Below are positions 33,901-42,121 of a stretch of 64,000 nucleotides of DNA, piece by piece. The stretch covers positions 2,294,001 to 2,358,000 of the forward strand of contig CP064979.1 in assembly GCA_016699575.1 (NCBI GenBank), written 5' to 3'. The DNA is from Flavobacteriales bacterium (GTDB taxonomy: Bacteria > Bacteroidota > Bacteroidia > Flavobacteriales_F > PHOS-HE28). The notes beneath the pieces are model-generated. The model was not told the origin of the DNA. It did no database searches and worked only from the letters and a program-made list of their open reading frames with translations. The position numbers were made by a program, and so were the translations under genes. How positions within the stretch are numbered: position 1 is the first letter of the stretch; every line of letters begins with the position of its first letter.

Positions 33901-36900
33901 GATGATGAACGTGAGCGTGGTGTCGCAACCGTTGCTGTCGGTGATGGTCACGGTGTGCGGCCCGGGGCAGAGGCCCGTCGCGCTGGCCGTGCCTTGGCCG
34001 GTGCCAGGAGGAGGCTGCCAGTTGTAGTCGATGTTGCCCACGGCTCCGGGCACGCTATCGACGGTAGCGGTGGCGTCGCACAAACCGCAACTGGCCAGCG
34101 TGGTGCTCAGTGCGGGCTGCAAGGGCGGTGGCTCGGCAACGGTGAAACTCAGCGTGGTGTCGCAGCCCAGCGCATCGCTGATGGTGAGCGCATAGTTGCC
34201 CGCACAGAGCAAGGTGGCGTTGGGCGTGCCCTGTCCGGTGACGTTCGGCGCCCAGGTGTAGTTGAGCGCCCCGTTGCCGCCGGTGGCCTGCACAACGACG
34301 CTGCCGTTGCACTCGCCGTTGCAGGTTGCATCGTTCACCGTGCTGGTGATGTCGTATGGCGGCGGCTCGGTGATGGTGATGGTGAGCGTTGTATCGCAGC
34401 TGCCGTCGCTGATCACAACGCTCCACACGCCGGCATCAAGACCGGTAGCACTGCTGTTGCCCTGGCCGTTACCGGGAATGGGTGTCCACGTGAACGTGTA
34501 GGTGCCCGTTCCGCCGGTGGCCGCGGTGATGATGCTACCATCGTTGCCGCCGTTGCACGAGACGTTCGTCACCGTCTCGTTCGGCAGGATCGGTTGCGGC
34601 GCGGTGATGAGGAAGTTGATGAGCGTGTCGCAACCGAGGTCATCGGTAACGAGCAAGGTGCCGGGGCCGGGGCAGAAACCTGTCGCATTCGGCGTGCCCT
34701 GACCTGTTGCAGGCTGTGGCGTCCACACGTAGTCGTACTGTGGTGTGCCTCCGGTCACTCCCGCGTTGGCTGTGCCATCGCATTGGTTGCCGCACGAAGC
34801 CGGTGTGGTGGTGATGGTGACCACCAGCGGTGGCGGTTCAGCGATGACGAAGGCGATCACCGTGTCGCAACCGTTGTCATCGGTGATGGTCAGCGTGTAG
34901 TTGTCCGGACAGAGACCCGTTGCGTTGGCTGTTCCTTGCCCGGCGCCAGGTGGCGGTGCCCAGATGTAGTCCAAGGTCCCCACGCCGCCAGTGGTGGTAA
35001 CGCTGGCCGTGCCGTTGCACTGCCCGCAACCAGCATCGGTGATCGTGAGCGCTGGTATGATCGGCGGTGGCTCATTGATGATGAAGTTGAGCGTGGTATC
35101 GCAACCTGCTGCGTCCGCGATGGTGAGCGCATAGCTGCCCGCGCAGAGCAAGGATGCGTTGGGTGTGCCCTGGCCCGTGACGTTCGGTACCCACGTGTAG
35201 GTCAGGACGCCGGTGCCGCCGCTGGCCACCACATCGATGCTGCCATCGCAGTCGCCGTTGCAGGTGGCATCGTTCACCGTGCTGGTGATATCGAACGGCG
35301 GTGGTTCGGAAATGGTGATGGTGAGCGTGGTGTCGCAGGTGCCATCGCTGATGAGCACCGACCAGATGCCCGCCGTGAGACCTGTCGCGCTGCTGTTGCC
35401 CTGGCCGTTGCCGGGAACAGGCGTCCATGTCCAGGTGTAGGTGCCGCTGCCGCCGGTGGGTGCGGTGGTGATGCTGCCATCATTGCCGCCGTTGCAGGTC
35501 ACGTTCGTCACCACTTCGTTCGGAAGGATCGGCAGCGGTGCGGTGATGAGGAAATTGATGAGCGTATCGCAACCGGCATCGTCGGTGATGAGCACGGTGC
35601 CCGGGCCTTCACAGAGTCCCGTGGCGTTGGGCGTTCCTTGACCTGTGCCGGGCGCGGGTGTCCACAAGTAGTCGTAGTCCGGTGTTCCTCCGCTCACGGT
35701 CAAGGTCACCGTGCCATCACAAACACTACCGCATGATACCGGTGTGCTTGTGAAGGAAATGGTGAACGGCAACGGCTCCGTGATGGTGACGGGAATGACG
35801 GCTACGCAACCGTTGGCATCGGTAATGGTGAGCGTGTAGTTGCCCGCGCACATCTGGCTCGCGTTCGGCGTGCCTTGTCCGGCGCCGGGCGATGGTGCCC
35901 ACACGTAGGTGTAGGTGGGCGTGCCACCACTGATCAGCACATCGGCCGTACCATCGCATTCGCCAGCGCACGACACATTGGTGATGGTTGGGGTTCCTGT
36001 GATCGGCAACGGCTCCACGATGTTGAAGGTCACCGTCGTATCGCAGCCGTTGTCATCGGTGATGGTCACGTTGTAGGTGCCCGCGCAGAGGCCGGTAGCG
36101 TTCGGCGTGCCTTGGCCGGTCACTGCGGGCGCCCATACGTAGTCGAGCGTTCCGGTGCCGCCGACTGCAGGCGCATTGGCCGTTCCGTCGCACGCACCTG
36201 CGCAGGTCACATCCGTCCACGACGTGTCAGGAACGATGGGCGGTGGGGCGGTGATTGTGATATCGATCAACGTATCGCAACCCGCGGCATCGGTGATCAG
36301 TAGCGTGTAGTTGCCGGGGCACAGGTCCGAAGCGGTGGGCGTGCCTTGGCCGGTGATCACTCCGGGTGCCCAGAAGAAATTGTAAGGCGGGGAACCACCG
36401 GCAACGCCCGGGCATCCGATCACGCCATCGCATGAGTTGCTGCATGATGCATCCGTCACAACGATGGTCGGAACGATCGGAGGTGGTGCAGCGATCGCCA
36501 CGGGAACCAGCGTATCGCAACCGCTCACATTGTCCGTGATGAGCACGGTGTAGTTGCCTGCGCACAGACCATTGGCCGTGGCCGTGGTGGCGCCGCCGGG
36601 TGTCCACAAGTAGCCGTAGTTGCCGCTGCCTCCCGTTGGTGCAGCAGTGGCCGATCCATCGCAGGAGCTTGCGCACAGCGCTGGCGTGCTCGTCACATTG
36701 GGTACGATGGGCTGCGGCTCCGTGATGGTGAAGTTGATGGTGGTGTCGCAGCCGTTCGCATCGGCGATGAGCACGCTCCATGGACCGGCGCAGAGGTCGC
36801 TCACGCTATTGGTGCCGTCGCCCGTCGGGTTGCCCGGGCTCCAATCGTAGGTGATGGCGCCGGTGCCACCTGTCACAGCCACGCTGGCTGTTCCATCGCA

Positions 36901-38202
36901 CGCGCCGAAGCAGGTCACATTGGTGCTGGTGGGCACCACTGCAATGGGAAGCACATTCAAGGTGAAGGTGGTGTCGAACACGCAGAGGTTGGCGTCCATG
37001 ATCTGCAGCGTGTTCACGCCCGCGCAGAGTTGCGTAGGGTTGGGGGAGGTTTCCGCTCCACCGTTCCAACTGTATTCGAAGCCGAACTCGGTGCCGCCAC
37101 CGGGGAAGGTGATCGCGCTGCCGTTGCACGAGTTCGCGCAGCTCGGCGGGTTCAGGCCGAAGAAGAGCACGCTGATCGGCGGCGGCTCCGTCACGTTCAC
37201 GCTGGCGAAACAGCCCACGCCCTGGCCTTGGTCGGTGACCACCACCAGGCGATTGCCTCGGCAGATGTTGGTCCATGGGAGGGAGGTGCCCGTGCCACTG
37301 GGACCGCCTTGCCATTGGATGCTGAACGGACCTATACCACCGGTGATGGTCACGATCACCGCGCCATCGCACGCGCCGTTGCAGCTCACGCCGAAGCCGT
37401 TGTAGTTCGTGGTCATCGAGGCCGTGACGTTGAAGGGCGTTTGGCCTGCTCCGGTGCCGCACAGCACCATGGCGCGCATCAGTTGCTCGGCGTCCACGCG
37501 GCGGCCGTCCCAGTCCTGCGCTTCGCCGTTCACGAGCAGACCGCCGCTGCGCACGTCCACATCGGCTTTGAAGGTGGCCGCTTCGAACACTTTCGTTTGG
37601 ATGATCGAAGCGCCCGCTTCCAAACGCTTCGTGCCGCGACCTTCCGTGCACAACTTGCCCACTTCCATGGTGCGGTCGTTGGTGCGCCAAGTGCCCTTGC
37701 GCAACGTGAGCGACTTGTCGGGCGCCATCACCAGCGCGCTGCCCAGGTTCCAAACGGCGTTGCCGTCCACCACCACATCGCTATGCACGCGCACGGGTCC
37801 TGTGGCCACGGTGTGCTCGCCGCTTTTCGCGTCCAACACCACGGTGCCGGGGTGCTGCCACTGCACATCACCTTCCAACCACCAGCTGCCGCCGATGCTC
37901 ACCGTGCTTTTGCTCAGGCCTGCAATGGTCACCGGGCCATCGTCGCCCACCACGCGCAGGCTCTTGCACCTTGCATCAGCAGGAACGGAGATAACCGCAG
38001 CGCTGGCCGGGTCGATCACCACGTCCTCACTAGCCGTGGGTGCGCCTGCACCGCCGGCACCGTTGGGTTGCAGGCTCCAGTGATCGGCGTTCTCCCAATT
38101 GCCGTTGCCGCCGGTCCAGTACTTCTGCGCGTGCACGGTGGTGCACAGCAGCAGTGCCAGCGAGAGGGTGCTTAGCGTGATGGAGCGTTGCGTTGTTCTC
38201 AT
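27922..38202 (-). CDS. giant SprB-repeat adhesin with gliding-type C-terminal domain
   Basis: 3,426 residues. Signal peptide (to ~26), then a YWTGGNGNWENADHWS-type N-terminal domain and beta-rich region to ~265. Next come 37 SprB-like repeats of ~75-85 residues, each with a C-x-G-x-C-D-G-T core, a Y-x-W-x-P segment, LCAG-Y, and TITDxNGCDTT. A PKD-like stretch follows, and the last ~85 residues (IPTGFSPNGDGVNDTW..., YNRWGELLF, GTYYYAIEL) are the CHU_C/type B sorting domain. Expected to be exported by the T9SS to the surface as a motility or attachment adhesin, assisted by the adjacent PorP/SprF proteins. Repeats are arranged in higher-order blocks. Long antisense open frames opposite it are by-products of its composition. 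Confidence 0.93.
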   Translation of the reverse strand: MRTTQRSITLSTLSLALLLCTTVHAQKYWTGGNGNWENADHWSLQPNGAGGAGAPTASEDVVIDPASAAVISVPADARCKSLRVVGDDGPVTIAGLSKSTVSIGGSWWLEGDVQWQHPGTVVLDAKSGEHTVATGPVRVHSDVVVDGNAVWNLGSALVMAPDKSLTLRKGTWRTNDRTMEVGKLCTEGRGTKRLEAGASIIQTKVFEAATFKADVDVRSGGLLVNGEAQDWDGRRVDAEQLMRAMVLCGTGAGQTPFNVTASMTTNYNGFGVSCNGACDGAVIVTITGGIGPFSIQWQGGPSGTGTSLPWTNICRGNRLVVVTDQGQGVGCFASVNVTEPPPISVLFFGLNPPSCANSCNGSAITFPGGGTEFGFEYSWNGGAETSPNPTQLCAGVNTLQIMDANLCVFDTTFTLNVLPIAVVPTSTNVTCFGACDGTASVAVTGGTGAITYDWSPGNPTGDGTNSVSDLCAGPWSVLIADANGCDTTINFTITEPQPIVPNVTSTPALCASSCDGSATAAPTGGSGNYGYLWTPGGATTATANGLCAGNYTVLITDNVSGCDTLVPVAIAAPPPIVPTIVVTDASCSNSCDGVIGCPGVAGGSPPYNFFWAPGVITGQGTPTASDLCPGNYTLLITDAAGCDTLIDITITAPPPIVPDTSWTDVTCAGACDGTANAPAVGGTGTLDYVWAPAVTGQGTPNATGLCAGTYNVTITDDNGCDTTVTFNIVEPLPITGTPTITNVSCAGECDGTADVLISGGTPTYTYVWAPSPGAGQGTPNASQMCAGNYTLTITDANGCVAVIPVTITEPLPFTISFTSTPVSCGSVCDGTVTLTVSGGTPDYDYLWTPAPGTGQGTPNATGLCEGPGTVLITDDAGCDTLINFLITAPLPILPNEVVTNVTCNGGNDGSITTAPTGGSGTYTWTWTPVPGNGQGNSSATGLTAGIWSVLISDGTCDTTLTITISEPPPFDITSTVNDATCNGDCDGSIDVVASGGTGVLTYTWVPNVTGQGTPNASLLCAGSYALTIADAAGCDTTLNFIINEPPPIIPALTITDAGCGQCNGTASVTTTGGVGTLDYIWAPPPGAGQGTANATGLCPDNYTLTITDDNGCDTVIAFVIAEPPPLVVTITTTPASCGNQCDGTANAGVTGGTPQYDYVWTPQPATGQGTPNATGFCPGPGTLLVTDDLGCDTLINFLITAPQPILPNETVTNVSCNGGNDGSIITAATGGTGTYTFTWTPIPGNGQGNSSATGLDAGVWSVVISDGSCDTTLTITITEPPPYDITSTVNDATCNGECNGSVVVQATGGNGALNYTWAPNVTGQGTPNATLLCAGNYALTISDALGCDTTLSFTVAEPPPLQPALSTTLASCGLCDATATVDSVPGAVGNIDYNWQPPPGTGQGTASATGLCPGPHTVTITDSNGCDTTLTFIINTPSGITITTTQSNVSCAGACDGIANVVAAGGLPPYDYTWNPPVNGQGTPNATDLCVGTYTLTIGDSAQCDTTIVFTIGGPVAIDPGLSFTNETCNGPCDGTATANPTGGSGVGFVFLWSPGGQSTPSVTGLCAGPNSVTIIDDNGCDTTVTFTILPQQPVDASLAITNGLCHNECNGEAVVTTSGIAGPYTYFWDPVPQNGQGDSIAIGLCEGGGIVTVTDANGCDTTIVFDIFKPGPIEPNLVVENEDCTGSCTGQAAVFPFGGTGSFSFVWQPGGQTTDVVTGLCAGSYTVTITDSVGCDTTVFFDVLPFDPIVPNFSTTPVTCPGSCDGTATLGPTGGEPPYTYLWNPIPPSGDNQPTASGLCAGTYVVTIIDASGCDTTVNILITSPPALDLGAIVSDVLCAGEDNGEVVLNVTGGNGGYTYNWTPDPPNGDGTNTASGLTAGTISVVVADLNGCDTTVAFTINEPLPLSAAASSTPSECLLCNGTATVNVSGGTGFTFIAWIDPNFQIAGFGNTLDSLCAGVYIASIADQNGCLLQQAVPVIDSDGEVITAIGDTTSCPDVCDGTVEVQFNCSDPACSIAWFGGNGFPLFQFGNTVSNLCAGTYYAEVTNNSGCVSIDTAVVVAPDPIVANISTTPVTCAGVCDGTATVGPTGGTGPYAYNWSPDPISGDGTPSVDSLCAGVYTVLITDFTGCDTTVSVLILEPQPLTVNAVQTDLLCAGDCNASIVATVNGGTGNITYNWTPDPPNGDGTNSAFQLCAGNYDLTISDANGCDTTVTFTIADPQPIALSITTTPSQCQLCNGTVNATTNGGTGNVVITWTLSGLPVGTGNSLTNLCAGVYTATATDDNGCSTTQGVAITDSGGEALTMIDGAAGCAGECSGIVEVQFNCSVPSCTIDWYDVLGNNINQPGQNTVDSLCAGTYIVMVTNGDGCASLDTAVVSEPIGIAANISTTQATCAGTCDGSATAGPVGGVPPYSYDWGPGVVGADTTAQVVGLCAGVYTLTITDDAGCDTTVNVLILEPQPLVVNATQADVTCSGVCDGSIDLTVTGGNGVYTYDWSPDPIAGDGTANVTGLCAGNYDVTISDSNGCDTTITYTITEPLLLGVTSNPTQSQCQICNGTAAALPVGGTLPYSYQWTLNNGPFSTDSALVNLCAGLYGLTVTDANGCTATIAVAVTDTDGEVLTTVDGSTSCPNVCDGVAQVSFNCGIIPCTIEWYDINGVTLNQPNTLFVSGLCAGSYLVEVINGDGCVSIDTVNVLAPDPIVPNISTSAVLCAGECNGTATAGPTGGTGVYTFDWSPDPLVGDSTSQITQLCAGTYTVLISDGLCDTTETVLIIEPLPYSISATIDSASCFGVCDGAIGLLISGGTGGYAIDWSPDPINGDGTPNVTDLCAGTYTVSITDFNGCDTVLTYTVDEPLQLTAGVTTTNNACAGDCSATASLAIAGGTPPYSITWIFGGNTIATDTTGVGALCAGDYDVVITDANSCSVTQSFTITEGTPITPGLTFTGETCNGPGDGEAHIVPSGGSGTTYGIDWDPDPDNGDGFVDALGLEAGNYTVTITDSLGCDTVVPFTILPFQPIVDNAVVSNVQCNGECNGSIVLAATGGFGNYTYDWTPDPSNGDGTNSATGLCAGPITVTITDGIGCDTTITFTITEPPALTATVDQVVDALCSTANDGSIAISIGGGTPNYDVSWSGPGGFSSNSEDIAGLAPGVYTANILDDNNCAVSVSATVGAITTVEAIAGPDVQACNGSPIVLDGSTSVGATSYSWSTGGNVVGTDPLYTLPTLPAGTYTYILNISNGPCSDADTVVVTVLASPLADAGPDQEIFLQQTTTLGGNPTGPAGSSYVWQPDSLLDDPNNANPTADPPGTTWFTVEVTGTNGCTSIDSALVTVIPEIVIPTGFSPNGDGVNDTWQIDLIERFPECTVEIYNRWGELLFRSVGYLEYWDGSYNGGEVPIGTYYYAIELNHPDFPEPYTGPLTVLR
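30065..32930. repeat. three tandem ~950-bp four-repeat blocks in the adhesin gene
   Basis: SprB units 20-23, 24-27 and 28-31 form the same ordered set: a PTGG unit, a long unit ending in EPQPL or EPLPL, a short Q/E-C-x-x-CNGT unit, and an atypical C-DG-EVQFNC unit ending in VSIDT. Block boundaries are near 32930, 31970, 31020 and 30065. Confidence 0.8.
33860..35740. repeat. two tandem ~940-bp four-repeat blocks in the adhesin gene
   Basis: SprB units 8-11 (about 34800-35740) and 12-15 (about 33860-34800) have the same order and wording (CDTLINFLITAP, NGGNDGSI, ITSTVNDATCNG, then a shortened GCGQCNGT/SCGLCDAT unit), so a four-unit block was duplicated. Confidence 0.8.
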
Positions 38203-38214
38203 GCGTTCACTGTT

Positions 38215-39186
38215 CTATTCCCACACGGGGCAAGCCACCGGGCTGCGGCGCGCGCCATCGTTGGGGCAGGGCGTAATGCCCAGGATGATCTCGTGCGTGT
38301 TGCTACTGCCTTGGCGCAGCAGGCTGGTGGTCACATCATAGCTGTAGCCGACGGAGAAATACTTTCCGAAGCTCACGCGGCCCAGGAAAGCGATGGCGTC
38401 CACGTTGCGGTAGCTTATACCGAGCGCCACTTTCTTCTTGAACTCCACCTGCGCTGTGATGTCCCAGGCCAGGGGCGAGCCCGGACTGATCTTCATCAAC
38501 GTGCTCGGGATGAGGTGCACGCCCTTCAGAAGGCGGTAGCGGTAGCCTGCGCTCAGCATATAATGGCGCGTTAACCTGGTGTCCGTGCCGATGCCGGTGA
38601 CACGGTTGTTCAGCGTGCCGAACATGCTTGCACCGATCCAGAAGTTGTTGCCGTAGGCCCAGATCCCAGGGGCGATCTCCGGCCACACGATGGCGCTCTG
38701 CTTGCCGGCCACCGCTGGATCGTCGGGCTGGTCCAATGTCACTTCACCCAAGTCCAGTTTGAACTGCTTCAACCCCGCGAACACGCCCATGCTCAGCATG
38801 TAATCGCGGCCCATCTGCATGTGATAGGCCCAGCTCAGGTAGAAGTGCGTGTAACCGATGGCGCCCGCATCGTCCACTTCGATGTTCACGCCGAAGCCGT
38901 GCTTGTTCTTCACGAAGGGCTTTTTGCTCTTGAGCGCACCGTGCAGCGTGGCCCACGCCGTGACGGGCATGCCGGGTATGCCGCCCCATTGCCGACGGAA
39001 GCCGAGCCGGCCGTCGAAGCAGTCCTTGCTGCCGGCAACCGCTGGCTGCACGCTGTAGTGGTTGAACACGTACTGCGTGTACTGGCTCAGCTGTTGGGCC
39101 GAAGCGGCGAATGGCGAATGGATGCTGGTGAATGGCAGCAGCAACGCGACCATCCACCATCGACCGTTCACCATCGACCTGTTCAT
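38215..39186 (-). CDS. PorP/SprF family type IX secretion membrane protein (second copy)
   Basis: 323 residues starting MNRSMVNGRWWMVALLL, with a signal peptide; an open frame 72 codons upstream overlaps the preceding gene and is discarded. Mature start QQLSQYTQYVFNHYSVQPAVAGSKDCFDGRLGFRRQW matches PorP/SprF, and the C-terminal VSFGKYFSVGYSYDVTTS and THEIILG are typical. Starts with a 4-base overlap with the upstream CHU_C protein gene and is followed 12 bases later by the giant adhesin. Confidence 0.92.
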   Translation of the reverse strand: MNRSMVNGRWWMVALLLPFTSIHSPFAASAQQLSQYTQYVFNHYSVQPAVAGSKDCFDGRLGFRRQWGGIPGMPVTAWATLHGALKSKKPFVKNKHGFGVNIEVDDAGAIGYTHFYLSWAYHMQMGRDYMLSMGVFAGLKQFKLDLGEVTLDQPDDPAVAGKQSAIVWPEIAPGIWAYGNNFWIGASMFGTLNNRVTGIGTDTRLTRHYMLSAGYRYRLLKGVHLIPSTLMKISPGSPLAWDITAQVEFKKKVALGISYRNVDAIAFLGRVSFGKYFSVGYSYDVTTSLLRQGSSNTHEIILGITPCPNDGARRSPVACPVWE

Positions 39187-40178
39187 CGGATTATGGATAC
39201 ATAGCCCACGAACGGCGGCACCTGGCCTTCGAGCTTGTTGAGCTGGATGTGGTAGTAGTAGGTGGCCGTGGGCAGTTTGGCCCCGCCGTTGGTGCCGTCC
39301 CACGGCTCGTCGTAGCCGGTGGTGCTGAACACGCGCTGGCCCCAGCGGTCGTACACGATCACCCGCGCATTGGGGTAGTCCTGTATGTCGCGGATGGTCC
39401 ACGTGTCGTTGATGCCGTCACCGTTCGGGGTGAAGGCCGTCATGATGTCGATGAGGCGCACCACTTCCAGCAGCACCTGATCGCTGTACGTGCAGCCGTC
39501 GATCACGGTGGTCACGGTGTACGTGGTGGTCTCGTTGGGCGTGGCGAAGGGGTTGGCCACGTTGTCGGCGGTGAGCCCGGTGTTGGGCGTCCACAGGTAG
39601 GTGGTGCCGCCTGTGGCCTCCAGTTGCACGGTCTCGCCTTCACCGATCTCCATGTCGGGCCCGGCATCAAAGTCCACGTCCACGATGTTGGCGCCCGGTC
39701 CGCTGATGTTCACATCGAAGCCGCATTGAGCCGCTATCAAAGCGCCGTTGTCCTGCGCGCCCGCCACGATCACCCAGTACTGCGTGTTGGGCAGCAGTGG
39801 ATCGCTGGTCACCACGAAGTCCACGCTGTCCTCTTCGCACAAGCTGGCCGCATTGAAGCTGTTGGGCAGGCACGAACCATCGCCGCTGAGGATGATCACG
39901 CTCAGCTCGTTGTCCATGTCGGCCAAACCGGGGCAGTTGATGTTGCTGATCGCGACATCCACCGTGCCGCCCTGGTTGTTGGTGGTGAAGGAGTACCACA
40001 GCACGCTGCTGGTTCCTGGGCAGAAGCCCGGCCAGCCTACGGCGCCGGTGTTGTTGCCGCTCTGTGGTTGTTGGGCGCAGAGCAGCGCGGCATCGCTGCA
40101 ATCGTCGTTCGGAGGCTGTGCAGCGCAGAGCAGCGTGCACAGTGTTCCGGTGGCCAGGGTGAAGCTTCTCCGCATCAT
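39183..40178 (-). CDS. gliding motility-associated C-terminal domain protein
   Basis: 331 residues from MMRRSFTLATGTLCTLLCAAQ, a signal peptide. The middle has a CUB/jelly-roll-like beta-rich region (SSVLWYSFTTNNQGGTVDVA) and a PKD-like segment (DAGPDMEIGEGETVQLEATGG). The end is a type B CHU_C domain (MTAFTPNGDGINDTW, YDRWGQRVF, TYYYHIQL). First gene of the minus-strand cluster, overlapping the next PorP/SprF gene by 4 bases. Likely a T9SS-secreted surface protein. Confidence 0.88.
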   Translation of the reverse strand: MMRRSFTLATGTLCTLLCAAQPPNDDCSDAALLCAQQPQSGNNTGAVGWPGFCPGTSSVLWYSFTTNNQGGTVDVAISNINCPGLADMDNELSVIILSGDGSCLPNSFNAASLCEEDSVDFVVTSDPLLPNTQYWVIVAGAQDNGALIAAQCGFDVNISGPGANIVDVDFDAGPDMEIGEGETVQLEATGGTTYLWTPNTGLTADNVANPFATPNETTTYTVTTVIDGCTYSDQVLLEVVRLIDIMTAFTPNGDGINDTWTIRDIQDYPNARVIVYDRWGQRVFSTTGYDEPWDGTNGGAKLPTATYYYHIQLNKLEGQVPPFVGYVSIIR

Positions 40179-40305
40179 ACCATGGAGACGCACCGAGCAC
40201 CCGCGAACGTGCACGCCTCCTCAAGCAACAAATAAGGTGTACCCCTCGCCGCCGCCGGAAGTCAGCGGGCCGGAGTTGTGAGCAAGGCGGTGTGGGAGAA
40301 GGGTC

Positions 40306-41103
40306 CTAGTTCAACCGGTACTTCACCCCGATCAACGCCGCGTTGGTGAACTCGATGACGTTGGTAGCGTGGCCCGGCACGAACTGCCAGCCCATGCCCA
40401 GTCGGTAGTCCATGCCGATCTGCCAGCGTGGGCCCACGCGGAACTTCACGCCGGTGGGCAGGAAGATGCGGGTGTAATACGCCTGCTTCGCACCGAAGGT
40501 GTGCTTGTTCATCTCGTGGGCCTGCTGCTGTGAGGGGTGTTCATCGTCGGCCAGGTAGCGGCCTTCGATCACCATCATCTTGTTGCCCACGGTGATGCCG
40601 CCGTTGGCGCCAAGGCCCACGTTCCAGTGCACGAAGCGGCTCCATTGTCCTTTCAGGATCCATGCGGTCTCCAAACTGATCTCGCTTTGCAGGTTGCAAT
40701 ACACGATGGACGTGTCCATGTCCTTGTTGCGGTAGGTGACCATGGCCTCGCGCGGCGTGTGGATGCCCACGCCCACCTGCACCTCGCTGGTGGTGGTTGG
40801 CGTGGTGGCGTCGGTGGGCACGGTCTTGCGGCCGAAACCTGCGCCGATGAAGAAGCCCAGGCCGCTCGTCTTGGTGGACACGGTGGCCTCGAACCCATCG
40901 AGGTCGCGCTCCAGCTCATTTGTCGTTTTCGCGAAACCCATCAACTGGTCCAGCGACATGGTGCGGAAGCGGTCGGTCTCCACACCAAGGGCCGAGTTGA
41001 AGCAGGTGAGGCCCCATGCCTTCGGCGCGGAGGCTTGTTGTGCACATGTGGTGAACGGAGCACCAAGGAGGCAACAGAGGAGCAGGTGAGCGGGGACTTT
41101 CAT
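40306..41103 (-). CDS. hypothetical outer-membrane beta-barrel protein
   Basis: 265 residues from MKVPAHLLLCCLLGAPFTTCAQQ, a signal peptide. Alternating hydrophobic/polar strands (SGLGFFIGAGFGRK, EVQVGVGIHTPREAMVTYR, WQIGMDYRLGMGW) and a C-terminus ending ALIGVKYRLN are typical of small outer-membrane barrels. No specific family recognised. A TACTTTCC box lies just upstream of the start. Confidence 0.65.
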   Translation of the reverse strand: MKVPAHLLLCCLLGAPFTTCAQQASAPKAWGLTCFNSALGVETDRFRTMSLDQLMGFAKTTNELERDLDGFEATVSTKTSGLGFFIGAGFGRKTVPTDATTPTTTSEVQVGVGIHTPREAMVTYRNKDMDTSIVYCNLQSEISLETAWILKGQWSRFVHWNVGLGANGGITVGNKMMVIEGRYLADDEHPSQQQAHEMNKHTFGAKQAYYTRIFLPTGVKFRVGPRWQIGMDYRLGMGWQFVPGHATNVIEFTNAALIGVKYRLN

Positions 41104-41107
41104 GAGG

Positions 41108-41115
41108 GGAAAGTA
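41108..41115 (-). promoter_or_regulatory. TACTTTCC promoter-like box
   Basis: On the minus strand, 5 bases upstream of the barrel protein ATG; one mismatch to TAnnTTCG. Confidence 0.25.
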
Positions 41116-41165
41116 CAGAACGAAGCTCATCCGTGGGGGGGCGCACCTGAGCTGTTTTTGGGTCT

Positions 41166-42023
41166 TTACATCAGCATCATCCACCAAAGCGGGTACATCA
41201 CAGCGCCCACCGCCACCGCGATGGAAGCTTCTTTCATCTGAACACTGTAGAGCGCACGTGATCTGCGTACGAGGAAGAGGATCATCAGGCCCACGTTCCA
41301 TAGCAGTGGCAGGATGTGTTCACGGTAGGCAAGATGATCCCTGGCAATGTCCAGCGGTTCGAACGACGGGTTGGGCACGAAGTGGATCGTACCGTTCGGC
41401 TCGCCCTCTTCGAAGTAGTGATCGGCGGGCTCGCCCTCCGCGGATCGGGTCCACACATCGTGACCTGCGCGATAACTGAATGCACCCTGGAATAGTATGA
41501 GTGCGCCCACCAGCGACATGGTGGCGAAACCCGTTGCGATGAACCAGCCAGCCCGCTTGTGCTTCCACAGCAGCAGCATTGCGATCGGTGGTGCCGCCAG
41601 CTCGATCAGTAGCATGTAGGTGGTCGGGTCGGTGAGCGCATCAACATCGATGTAGCCGGCGTATTGCGCCAACGCTGGCAAGCTCAGCAGGAAGGGCAGG
41701 AGCAATGCAAGCACCAACCACAAACGCCAGCGGCGTTCCTGTGGCAGTGAACCGTCGTCGATGAAGACGTTCGATGCGCCCTGTTTCAAGGTGCGCGTCG
41801 TTCGCGCCATGCGTTGCTGCCACGCCTCTTCGTTGGCCTTGCGATCGGCGATGCGTTGTTGCAGTTCGCGCAAGTGGTCAGTAGGAAGACCGCGGCGTTC
41901 CAGTTCCGCATGTGCGGCGGCAACGGCCGCAGGGTCGCGGTCGTGCGGATCGTGTATCACCTCCATCAAACGCGCGTCGGGCATGGTGGCGAAATGGCGG
42001 GCGTACTCTTCCGGGGTGTCCAT
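41166..42023 (-). CDS. hypothetical membrane protein with helical N-terminal region
   Basis: 285 residues from MDTPEEYARHFATMPDARLMEVI. The first ~100 residues are soluble and helical (AHAELERRGLPTDHLRELQQRIADRK), a pattern seen in small Bacteroidota membrane proteins where this segment precedes the helices. It then has at least four hydrophobic segments, the last near the C-terminus (IAVAVGAVMYPLWWMML). Function unknown. Confidence 0.65.
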   Translation of the reverse strand: MDTPEEYARHFATMPDARLMEVIHDPHDRDPAAVAAAHAELERRGLPTDHLRELQQRIADRKANEEAWQQRMARTTRTLKQGASNVFIDDGSLPQERRWRLWLVLALLLPFLLSLPALAQYAGYIDVDALTDPTTYMLLIELAAPPIAMLLLWKHKRAGWFIATGFATMSLVGALILFQGAFSYRAGHDVWTRSAEGEPADHYFEEGEPNGTIHFVPNPSFEPLDIARDHLAYREHILPLLWNVGLMILFLVRRSRALYSVQMKEASIAVAVGAVMYPLWWMMLM

Positions 42024-42109
42024 ACGGCTAAGGTGCGATGCCTGGTTGGGATGCGGTGCGGCAGGGGCCAACACCTGACGATCGTTGGTTCCCGCCCCCG
42101 CAGCTCCGG

Positions 42110-42117
42110 TACTTTCA
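42110..42117 (+). promoter_or_regulatory. TACTTTCA promoter-like box
   Basis: 4 bases upstream of the ATG at 42122, divergent from the gene at 41166-42023; one mismatch to TAnnTTCG. Confidence 0.3.
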
Positions 42118-42121
42118 CAGG

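Noticed and set aside
27922..38202. Possible minisatellite or CRISPR-like DNA repeats
   Set aside because: The periodicity follows protein repeats of about 80 residues in one continuous frame with signal peptide and sorting domain, so it is a gene.
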